Assembly: GCA_036011785.1 (NCBI GenBank)
Contig: DASCOB010000068.1
Span: 1-33,003, forward strand
DNA from: CAJWGI01 sp036011785
GTDB taxonomy: Bacteria; Chloroflexota; Anaerolineae; Anaerolineales; UBA11657
Reading direction: 5' to 3'
DNA length: 33,003 bases
The notes beneath the pieces were generated by a model. It did not search any database and was not told where the DNA came from. It saw only the letters and a list, made by a program, of their open reading frames with translations. The position numbers and the translations under genes were made by a program. Positions 16,794 through 23,628 of this stretch are shown piece by piece. Every line of letters starts with the position of its first letter. Position 1 is the first letter of the stretch.

Positions 16794-17981
16794 TCAACTG
16801 GGAAGAGAAAGTGTCGCGCGGAAAATCTCCTGCATCCCGGCAGACATACACTGCGCCGCAGCTTGATGCCCGCGTGCAGTGAAATGGTTATCAAACGAAT
16901 AATAAAGGAGTTGAACATCGGCGGTCATGGCAAGGCATTCAGTGACGTCGACGTAGGAGACGGCGTGGGCTTGCAGGGCAGCAGCAAGCGCTCTGTTGGG
17001 GAGAGCGGGATCAACCTCTTCCGCCGAAAGGCCATAGTACGCGCTCTTAACCTCACGTAGGTCCGAGTTGATTTGATGCCGGTCAGGCAAAATGACGAAT
17101 GCGAAATCGAAGTTCAGTTCCCGGGCAGTGTCCTTCAACCGACCTAATTCATACTCAAAGTACTGCAGAGCATCGTTTAGATACGATCTGTCCGTTCTCA
17201 TGATGAGGAACACAGGGTCCATAAAATCAGCATTGGCACTATTGACAAGGAGCAAAGCTTTGTGGCGCGCCCATTGAAGAAGATATAGTCGCCTGAGCGC
17301 CGAATGGCTGAGAACGTATTCGTTTGTTCTTGAGAGCCAACTCAAGCGTGAATTCAGAGTGGGGTACCGGCCCGCCGTCGATGGTTGGTCCGACGCGGAA
17401 ACCCCTACATCAGCAACACTGTGGCTCTCCACCAGATTCTGAAAATCATTGCCGACAAAGAAGACGAACACGTACAACGATGGCGATCCAAGCTCCCGGT
17501 GCCGTTGTGAAACGATATCAATCTGCTGGGGAAGTGAATTCCCCGAAATGCCGAGGTTCAGGAAATCAGAAGCAGAGCCAACATCCAGCAAACTGACAAA
17601 GGTCTCAGCGTCCTCAACGCCGATTCCAAAAGTGAAAGAATCTCCCAGAAAGGGGACGGTCGGTGCCTCGCCGGAGATTGGCACGCTCGTGGCACGAGCG
17701 CCATAATCGTCAATCGCCACGGAGTGGCTGTATTCGCGAGTGACCACCCGAAACTGGCTCCCCGGGGTGAAGCGCAAGCAACCGGTGTCGGAGCACTCCA
17801 ATGGCCAGCCTTCATCGCTGTCAAAGAACACCGGCTGACCGCTGTTCATTTCTCTCATCCGCAGCCGCAGCCAATCTGGCGGGAAAACTCTTAGCCCCCC
17901 TTCCAAAATCAGCATCGCAAACAAGAGTCCGGCTAGAGTCAAGACTGCGCTGACTAACAATCGTTGATAAGTTTTTGGCAT
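16794..17981 (-). CDS. membrane-anchored SGNH/GDSL hydrolase
   Basis: The protein has 395 residues. One N-terminal membrane helix (LLVSAVLTLAGLLFAMLILE) anchors a periplasmic SGNH domain. Block I is PFLGDSFTFGIG with Ser115, block II NLGISGNS with Gly144, block III FFVGNDF with Asn178, and block V FDNHFTARGH with Asp364 and His366. All four catalytic blocks are intact, unlike the second SGNH protein at 13444-14622, which has GGS in block I. The likely role is deacetylation or acyl transfer on the polymer. The ATG is preceded by GGA five bases away. The gene follows a 551-base stretch without a clear gene and has a dyad-rich leader, so it may head its own transcript. Confidence 0.85.
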   Translation of the reverse strand: MPKTYQRLLVSAVLTLAGLLFAMLILEGGLRVFPPDWLRLRMREMNSGQPVFFDSDEGWPLECSDTGCLRFTPGSQFRVVTREYSHSVAIDDYGARATSVPISGEAPTVPFLGDSFTFGIGVEDAETFVSLLDVGSASDFLNLGISGNSLPQQIDIVSQRHRELGSPSLYVFVFFVGNDFQNLVESHSVADVGVSASDQPSTAGRYPTLNSRLSWLSRTNEYVLSHSALRRLYLLQWARHKALLLVNSANADFMDPVFLIMRTDRSYLNDALQYFEYELGRLKDTARELNFDFAFVILPDRHQINSDLREVKSAYYGLSAEEVDPALPNRALAAALQAHAVSYVDVTECLAMTADVQLLYYSFDNHFTARGHQAAAQCMSAGMQEIFRATLSLPS

Positions 17982-17999
17982 TTTTTCCGGTAACTACAT

Positions 18000-18018
18000 T
18001 TGCCTACTACTTAGGCAA
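18000..18018 (-). promoter_or_regulatory. inverted repeat in the leader of the SGNH gene
   Basis: The plus strand reads TTGCCTA, five loop bases, TAGGCAA: seven perfect pairs ending 19 bases from the ATG at 17981. Transcribed, it would form a hairpin just before the ribosome site, or serve as an operator. No known motif is matched. Confidence 0.4.
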
Positions 18019-18034
18019 CATGTGGGATCACATG
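18019..18034 (-). promoter_or_regulatory. second inverted repeat directly adjoining the first
   Basis: The plus strand reads CATGTG, GGAT, CACATG: six perfect pairs with a four-base loop. It abuts the repeat at 18000-18018 with no gap, so the leader could form two stacked hairpins. Confidence 0.4.
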
Positions 18035-18085
18035 AATCTGGCGATACCAGGTGGAGACATGTCAGACGAACCATGCACGCGCAAA

Positions 18086-18098
18086 GGTATAGTATACC
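18086..18098 (-). promoter_or_regulatory. TATA-containing dyad, possible promoter -10 or operator
   Basis: The sequence GGTATAGTATACC is a perfect dyad with one central base. On the minus strand it contains TATACT, a fair sigma70 -10 element about 105 bases before the SGNH start. No good -35 box is seen at 16-18 bases upstream, so it may instead be a regulator site. Confidence 0.3.
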
Positions 18099-18532
18099 CT
18101 CGACTACCGTGTAACCTTGCGGGGCGGGAGCAGTTTGACAATTTCTCAGTCCGATAACCGTGTATTCAGGTCTTTGTGAGAGATGCACTGACCTAGGACA
18201 CTGCTCCTACCACCCGGTCTGATTAAATCCAAAAGATCACAGGTAAATTTAGGGCAACACATGTCCTCGATTGTTGGAAACGATTGGTCGAAAATGTTGT
18301 GAATCTTGATGCAGAAAGCCATCACTAGCAGCGCAACGAGAGCCGGTAGTGGCACCGAAGCAGTACCACGACCAACAAACTTCGGTGGACTAGCAATTGT
18401 CGCATTCACAGGAGAATTGGGAATGGGACACTACTCAGTGTCGGTTCATCCTCGAATTGCCCCACGGTAACGTCAAAGTAGTTGTCAATTTGTCTCGCGG
18501 CCTGAGATAGAACATGCAGCGGCTGTGCGCCG

Positions 18533-18958
18533 TTACACCCTCCTCAGAATTATGACCGCAAACATGGCGGTACTTTCTAACAGGGGACCGAGCAAACCCT
18601 CCAACCACGTCCATAGGAAGAAGGTCCAATCCGGGACCAGATTGCGCATCGACACTCCACCGGAAAAAAGATATCGAAAGGGCATGATAGGCTTAATCTC
18701 TTCTACTCGCCACTCCGGGTACTGTTGTTCAAACTGCGCTAGATCTCGGTGGAAAATAATCCACGGCAATGCTTGATTTGCGCCATGCATTGGACTGATA
18801 GATGGAGATTCCCGTTCGGCTGCTCGTGGTTGAAACGGCTCATGGTGAAAAAATCGGTAGACGACACGTGACCAAGCGGTTGTCCACGGTTCAACCATGA
18901 CCAGGACCCCATCCGGCCGCACGCAGCGAGCTGCCTCCGAGAGAAAACGTCGCGGTAG
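18533..18958 (-). pseudogene. 3' remnant of a class I SAM methyltransferase
   Basis: The open frame begins directly after a TAG (18959-18961) and reads LPRRFLSEAARCVRPDGVLV, then MVEPW, the late part of a methyltransferase SAM fold. It continues through HHEPFQP, GANQALPWIIFHRD, YPEWRVEEIKPIMPFRYLFSG and a hydrophobic tail that ends naturally in ILRRV. The first half, with SAM motif I, is missing. The tail overlaps the end of the GT-C-like gene in another frame, so a deletion has joined the two. An internal start at 18922 exists, but a product would lack the cofactor pocket and should be inactive. Confidence 0.75.
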
Positions 18959-20622
18959 CTAAAGAACAAAGCTGTACGGCTCGCATCTCGGTACTTATTC
19001 CAAGAAAATGCCAGCATTGTGCCCACAATGATCAACGCCGGCCATCGCGCTCCGACGTACCACTTCATGACACCGTATACTAGACGTGGTAAAGTACCTA
19101 GCGATTGGGACGCCACGTACATCCTATTTAGGTCGAGGTTGCCGATTCGGAAGAGTGCTAGTTCGACATCGGAGTAAATCCCGCCGGTCTGGGTGACATT
19201 AAAATTGAACTTAGGACCGACCGTGGCCAGTGTCCAGAAACCGCCCCATGCAATCGCGAAAACAATCATATACACCGATGGGATTGGACGTGAGGCTCCT
19301 TCCAGCGGACTGCGGTGCGGCCACAAACGAACGACTGGGTCCCATCCCATGGCTGCCGCGACTAACAGTGCAACAGCGAAGGAGGCGGCCATTATGGCGA
19401 CCAAGTAGAAACTGGGCCAAGAACGGAACAGGCTTGTATCAACCGCAAATTGATACCCGGTGCAAAACAGAATGAGGCACACAGCAGCCGAAAGTGAAGC
19501 GTTCACGGGTAGATTGCGCCGCGGTGCCGGGGAATCGGCCCGGGCCCATCGAACAGCCAGCGCAGTTAGTATTCCAGCAGCTAGGCAAATCATTGACAGG
19601 ACAACAATGTAGGCTTTCGGTTCGGGATGGATCAGACTCAGGCCAGCCGTCAGCTGATATCCAATGGAGAACAGGAGAAGGCAAACACCGGCTTGCAATA
19701 AAGCCCTTTTGAGTAGTGTACGAGAGTGTTTTTCCTCCCGCAGCCAGAGGCGAACATATCCGATTACGAAAACAGCAAGCACTACAACGCAATAGAATAT
19801 CTTCGACAGCGTTGCTTCTTTGACAGTAATAGGTATCCAACTTTTCACCAACTCTATAGTGAGCGGGGCTATCAACAAATTAATCGCAAAAGCATGCATC
19901 AGCGCTATTTTCGTTGATCTACTTGACAAACGATCCATTGGAGTATCAAGTTTCAACAATGAAACTAAGGGAAGAAAAACCAGTAAAGGCAAGGCGTTGA
20001 GCTTCGTAAGAACCGAACAAAAAAGTAACGTACCGCTGACTACGCAGTAAACTGCGAATAGGCGAAAGCGCAAAGCATGAATTGCCTTAAACATGAAGAA
20101 CAGTGAGGCGATCCCAAAAAGAGCACTCAGCGCTTCGGGCCGAACTCTCGCTAGAAAGTAGGTGTTTGACGATGCGAACATAGCCAGGGCGGCAGCAACA
20201 AAACCGAGTACATTTGAACCTGTTAGAAACCGTGCAAATTGAAAGACTGCAAAGACGATTAATACGTATATAAGTGAACTGAACAACCAACCCGCAATGA
20301 TGTATTCTCCAAGACGCAAAAGTGGATCGGGGCCAGCAGCAAAACTGTGCCAAGATGCTTCACTTACAATTCCTGCCTTTGCGGCGACCGTGTAGAACCA
20401 GCCAAGAAGTTGGATGAGAAAGAGTCCCGGATGTTCCACAAAAGCCGTGCCCATCCCGTCAAGAAACCTGAGAGCGGCCGCAGAATACCATATGTCTGGA
20501 TCTGCATTACGCCAATAACAATCAAAGAATCCTGAAGCTGAAGAGACGAATACAACTACGGCAATAGCTGAGACGAGAACCGCTATTGTCCAGTATGAAT
20601 TGATGGCTCCTTCCTTGTTCAA
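18739..20622 (-). CDS. GT-C-like multi-pass membrane protein with its 3' end replaced (chimeric, probably damaged)
   Basis: The frame encodes 627 residues. Up to about residue 555 it is a polytopic membrane protein with more than ten helices. An early loop reads ADPDIWYSAAALRFLDGMG, typical of GT-C glycosyltransferases acting on polyprenyl-linked sugars, followed later by LARVRPEALSALFG. After SRTALFFSYRDVFS (near 18960) the hydrophobic pattern stops. The remaining 70 or so residues are the methyltransferase remnant read in the wrong frame (SWSWLNRGQPLGHVSS and on). The TTG start is supported by GGAG at 20628-20631 with a five-base gap; no ATG fits. The protein may still insert, but its native C-terminus is lost. 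Confidence 0.65.
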   Translation of the reverse strand: MNKEGAINSYWTIAVLVSAIAVVVFVSSASGFFDCYWRNADPDIWYSAAALRFLDGMGTAFVEHPGLFLIQLLGWFYTVAAKAGIVSEASWHSFAAGPDPLLRLGEYIIAGWLFSSLIYVLIVFAVFQFARFLTGSNVLGFVAAALAMFASSNTYFLARVRPEALSALFGIASLFFMFKAIHALRFRLFAVYCVVSGTLLFCSVLTKLNALPLLVFLPLVSLLKLDTPMDRLSSRSTKIALMHAFAINLLIAPLTIELVKSWIPITVKEATLSKIFYCVVVLAVFVIGYVRLWLREEKHSRTLLKRALLQAGVCLLLFSIGYQLTAGLSLIHPEPKAYIVVLSMICLAAGILTALAVRWARADSPAPRRNLPVNASLSAAVCLILFCTGYQFAVDTSLFRSWPSFYLVAIMAASFAVALLVAAAMGWDPVVRLWPHRSPLEGASRPIPSVYMIVFAIAWGGFWTLATVGPKFNFNVTQTGGIYSDVELALFRIGNLDLNRMYVASQSLGTLPRLVYGVMKWYVGARWPALIIVGTMLAFSWNKYRDASRTALFFSYRDVFSRRQLAACGRMGSWSWLNRGQPLGHVSSTDFFTMSRFNHEQPNGNLHLSVQCMAQIKHCRGLFSTEI

Positions 20623-20647
20623 TGACGCTCCATCTGCTCTTCAGTGC

Positions 20648-20860
20648 CTAGATTGTCCGCATTTGCTCGCCGAAGAAATCGCCGGATTCCATCTTGGGAT
20701 GCACAGCCTGAGCTTCAGACAGAAGATTTGCAAAGCTAAAACAGCATCCGACAACGATAACACCATCACCGACAATAATCTTGTCCGCAACATCTGTGTG
20801 TAACTGCGCAATGTTCGCTCTATGGGGTTTGCACGGAGTGACAAGTGGTCGGTTTAGAGA
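20648..20860 (-). pseudogene. possible 3' remnant of an unrecognised gene
   Basis: A frame of 70 sense codons without a usable start runs from just after a TAA to a TAG located 25 bases before the GT-C-like gene, the spacing of a normal operon neighbour. Its translation includes PHRANIAQLHTDVADKIIVG, then FANLLSEAQAVHPKMESGDF, and looks like real protein rather than noise. I do not recognise the family. It may be the tail of a gene lost when the WbuB-like gene was inserted upstream. No better reading of the 268 bases between the flanking genes was found. Confidence 0.3.
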
Positions 20861-20890
20861 TTAGATCTCACCGTACTATTGTAGACAAGA

Positions 20891-22144
20891 TCATTGCCGG
20901 CCAGTACAAACATGCCGAACTATCCGATCGTAGGTCTCAACCACATTTTCCAGCGAATAATTGTCCACAATCCATTGCCGGCCATTCTGACCAAAACGGG
21001 CGGAGCGCTCGGGGTCAGCGCTAAGCTCGTGTATGGCTTCGGTCAGAGCGGCCCGTGACTCGGGCGTCACGCAGGTCCCGGCGGCAGCTTCACGCAGCAG
21101 CACGGCGGTTTCCGTATCGGTCTCAGCACAAGCTACCACGACACGGCCGGCAGCCATCGCCGTGTAAATCTTCGAGGGCACCGTATCGTACGAGAACCCC
21201 CGCCGTAGGGGGGCGACGCACACATCTGCCGCAGCATACATCTCATTTACCCTGTGAGGCGACTGAAAAGGCAGCATCCTGAAATTGGCAAGTCTGGAGC
21301 GGGCAACCGCGCGTTCCAATCCGGCCCGGCCGGCACCATCACCGACCACGAGAAATTGAATCCGGTCGTCTGCCGAGAGGTCTGCGGCCGCGTCAATCAG
21401 AATCTCAAGTCCCTGCGTCAGGCCGACGTTGCCCGCGTATAGCACCACGAACGCGCCGTTCAGGCCGTGCTCGCGCGAAAACTCGTTCTCCCTGTGCGTT
21501 GGGCGGATGAAGTCAATGTCCACGAAATTGGGCGTGAAGTACAACTTGGCGCGCGGCACACCCCGCTTCACGAGCGTATCCTGAAAACTACGCGCGATTG
21601 TAGATATCGCCGCCGCCTGCCGATAGACGAACGCCTCCAGCGCGTACACAGACCGTACCAGCAGCAGGTTCCGAAACAGGCCCATGCGCACCGGCACGTC
21701 CGGCCAGAGCTCGCGCACGTCGTAGATGAACGCGCCCCCGCGCAGCCGCGAGAGAAGGATGCCGCTCAACCCCAGCGTAATTGGCGGAGAGGTAACGAAC
21801 ACGACATCCGGCCGCTTAACAAAAAAAAGCCCCAGTAGGGTAGTCAGGCATTGAAACAGGAGATAGTCAAACCCGCGCGACCATACTTTGTGGCGCTTCA
21901 GGGGCATGAACACGCGCAGCACGCGCACTCCCCGCTCCATCACTGCGCTGACCGGCCGCCACCAGCTGGCGCCGAACCTCGTGTCGGCACGCACCTGCGC
22001 AGAGGGATTGTAGTGCGGAACGGAAGTCAGCACGGTGACCTCGTGCCCGGCGGCTTGCAGCCCCTGCGCGATGTCGGCCATCATGTTGGCCGTGGAGACC
22101 GTGTCCGGCTCGTAAACCAACGTCAACATCAACACCCGCGCCAT
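20891..22144 (-). CDS. GT4 family glycosyltransferase, WbuB-like
   Basis: The protein has 417 residues, the usual length for WbuB-type GT-B enzymes. The N-terminal domain begins VLMLTLVYEPDTVSTANMMA and includes TSVPHYNPS and FIYDVRELWPD, a stretch typical of WbuB. The donor-binding domain has VLYAGNVGLTQGLEIL, FLVVGDGAGR and PSKIYTAMAAGRVVVAC. Relatives transfer an amino-deoxy sugar such as L-FucNAc onto an undecaprenyl-linked acceptor at the cytoplasmic face. The donor here is not proven. The ATG lies four bases after the stop of the SDR remnant. It is intact although both sides show broken genes. Confidence 0.88.
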   Translation of the reverse strand: MARVLMLTLVYEPDTVSTANMMADIAQGLQAAGHEVTVLTSVPHYNPSAQVRADTRFGASWWRPVSAVMERGVRVLRVFMPLKRHKVWSRGFDYLLFQCLTTLLGLFFVKRPDVVFVTSPPITLGLSGILLSRLRGGAFIYDVRELWPDVPVRMGLFRNLLLVRSVYALEAFVYRQAAAISTIARSFQDTLVKRGVPRAKLYFTPNFVDIDFIRPTHRENEFSREHGLNGAFVVLYAGNVGLTQGLEILIDAAADLSADDRIQFLVVGDGAGRAGLERAVARSRLANFRMLPFQSPHRVNEMYAAADVCVAPLRRGFSYDTVPSKIYTAMAAGRVVVACAETDTETAVLLREAAAGTCVTPESRAALTEAIHELSADPERSARFGQNGRQWIVDNYSLENVVETYDRIVRHVCTGRQ

Positions 22145-22148
22145 CAGC

Positions 22149-22577
22149 TCAGCGCTCGGTCAGGCGCTCCTCTAGCACAGCACGCAACCTCTCTCGGTCT
22201 TTCGCGGAGAAATACCAGTTAATCGTGCGGCCCAGCCCGTCCATTAAACGTACTTGTGGTTCCCAGCCCAACAGCTGCTTGCCTGGCGAGTTGTCGGCCA
22301 CGCGGTTCATCGGGCCGGTCGGCATCTCTGGATGCAGCTCGATCTCCGCCTCGTGTCCGGTACAACGCAGTACCTCGTGCACGGCATCAATCACGTGTGG
22401 GCGCTTCATCGTGCCCAAGTTGATCGCAGTGCCATCATCAATCTTCTCACCCGCACGAATCTTCCCGATCACGATGTCGTCCACATGCGTCCAGTTGCGA
22501 GTACTCTGCAATCTTTCCAGTTCATGTTCTGTCCTTTGTTTTCCCCTCATTACGCAAGTTCGGTCGCACGACACCAC
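22149..22577 (-). pseudogene. C-terminal remnant of a nucleotide-sugar SDR epimerase
   Basis: From about 22500 downward the frame reads RNWTHVDDIVIGKIRAGEKI, GTAINLGTMKRPHVIDAVHE, NRVADNSPGKQLLGWEP and GLGRTINWYFSAKDRE. This is the substrate-binding C-terminal third of an extended SDR. The Rossmann domain and YxxxK active site are absent, and the upstream residues (about 25 codons from a GTG) have no SDR character. The intact SDR gene ending at 22651 has its own C-terminus, so this is a separate broken gene and not a continuation. A translated product would have no cofactor site. Confidence 0.8.
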
Positions 22578-22588
22578 TTCGATGCTGC

Positions 22589-22604
22589 CATAGCTTCGGC
22601 TATG
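22589..22604. other. perfect hairpin with TTCG loop
   Basis: The plus strand reads CATAGC, TTCG, GCTATG: six pairs closing a TTCG tetraloop, an unusually stable RNA loop if transcribed on the plus strand; the minus-strand transcript would have CGAA. It sits in the gap between the intact SDR gene and the SDR remnant. No good T-run follows on the minus strand, so a terminator for the operon is not supported. Confidence 0.35.
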
Positions 22605-22650
22605 ATTTTACAAACCCGAATGACATATTCAATCCCACCCTGTGAACATT

Positions 22651-23628
22651 CTAATTGTGATTAGTGTTCCGATGCCAACGAGCGGTTTCTTGTACGCCTT
22701 GCTGCAACGTGTACGGCAGCTGGCCACAAACGTCCTCAGTTTTCGCGAGGTCAAGCTGGTACTCTGCGAGCACGTTCTTCAGGCGAAACGAATTGAAAGG
22801 GAAACTCTGATAACCGCAGGCATTTAGTAGGTCACCACAACGGGCTACCACACGGGCCACTCCTTCCGGGACTGTCTTGATGGGCGCCGCACCGAGAGCG
22901 TGGCTGAGGAGGTTCGCCCACTCTCGCAAAGAAAGCGGTTTGTAATCGGCAAGGTAAAACGTCCTCCCATGCATGGCTCTTGCGTCAGCCTGCAAGAGCC
23001 GGGTGTATTGATGCACAACATTCCCAACGTATCCGTAAGACTTGCGCAACCGCCCACGGCCCACATGGAAATAGCGTCCGTCCGTGACCATCCGAAAGAA
23101 CCTCTGGTAGTGTGGATTCATACCGGGACCCCACACCGTGGTTGGCCGCACGAGACACCACGTCACGCCGCCTCCGTTGCCTTCACGCACAATCTTCTCG
23201 CCCAGCACTTTGCTCTCGCCGTACCGGGTGTGTGGTCGATAATCAAGGTCGTTCTTTGGCGTATACCCCACCGGGCATACTAGCTGGGTAGATGTGTAAA
23301 TGCAGCGCTGCACACCCTCGGTCTCGTGGATAGCGGCCACCAGATTCTCAACCCCGCTGACATTGGCGGCATAGCCCTCGCGCAGGTCTGCTTTCTCATC
23401 AATATCGGTTCGCGCAGCCAGATGCACCACCGCCTGCGGCGCAAACTGCGACAGAACTTCTCGCAGCCTGACAGCGTCGAGAAGGTCACATTCCTGAAAA
23501 TGAAACCTTTTCAACTGAAACTCCGGACGCCTGATATCCACGCCAAGTAGCGAGTGGCCCGTGGCTGCCAGCTCGCGCACCAGGTGACTTCCAATGAACC
23601 CCGAACTGCCGGTGACCAACACTCTCAT
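22651..23628 (-). CDS. NAD-dependent epimerase/dehydratase (extended SDR)
   Basis: The protein has 325 residues from the chosen ATG. It begins MRVLVTGSSGFIGSHLVREL (GxxGxxG), continues with VVHLAARTDIDEKAD, IYTSTQLVCPVG, YGESK (YxxxK) and VRPTTVWGPG, and ends normally. The ATG overlaps the TGA of the carbamoyltransferase gene by four bases (ATGA), showing coupling; a start further upstream at 23685 would read inside that gene and add 19 residues of no family character. It is likely a nucleotide-sugar epimerase or reductase. The coupling to a carbamoyltransferase suggests that both act on one sugar. Confidence 0.9.
   Translation of the reverse strand: MRVLVTGSSGFIGSHLVRELAATGHSLLGVDIRRPEFQLKRFHFQECDLLDAVRLREVLSQFAPQAVVHLAARTDIDEKADLREGYAANVSGVENLVAAIHETEGVQRCIYTSTQLVCPVGYTPKNDLDYRPHTRYGESKVLGEKIVREGNGGGVTWCLVRPTTVWGPGMNPHYQRFFRMVTDGRYFHVGRGRLRKSYGYVGNVVHQYTRLLQADARAMHGRTFYLADYKPLSLREWANLLSHALGAAPIKTVPEGVARVVARCGDLLNACGYQSFPFNSFRLKNVLAEYQLDLAKTEDVCGQLPYTLQQGVQETARWHRNTNHN

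Larger units (their letters stand above)
17982..18532 (-). other. 551-base stretch without a convincing gene; dyad-rich leader and possible degraded ORF
   Basis: No gene of recognisable family lies here. The part nearest the SGNH gene has several short perfect dyads (listed separately). On the minus strand an open frame at 18146-18409 (87 codons from a GTG) has one hydrophobic segment, LVALLVMAFCIKIHNIF, that could be the start of a GT-C-type membrane protein. It lacks a ribosome site, and after the hydrophobic part it has no family character. I regard it as a likely remnant. The stretch separates the broken methyltransferase tail from the intact SGNH-led block and is probably where the downstream operon is regulated. 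Confidence 0.5.

Noticed and set aside
16090..16866. Plus-strand open frame of 258 codons
   Set aside because: It is antisense to the WecA-like gene with its full set of motifs; the Pro/Ser/Arg-rich translation is typical of a shadow frame.
22589..22604. TTCG hairpin as a transcription terminator for the carbamoyltransferase-SDR transcript
   Set aside because: The stem is only six pairs and no T-run follows on the minus strand; the TTTT on the plus side would serve the opposite strand, where no gene is seen.
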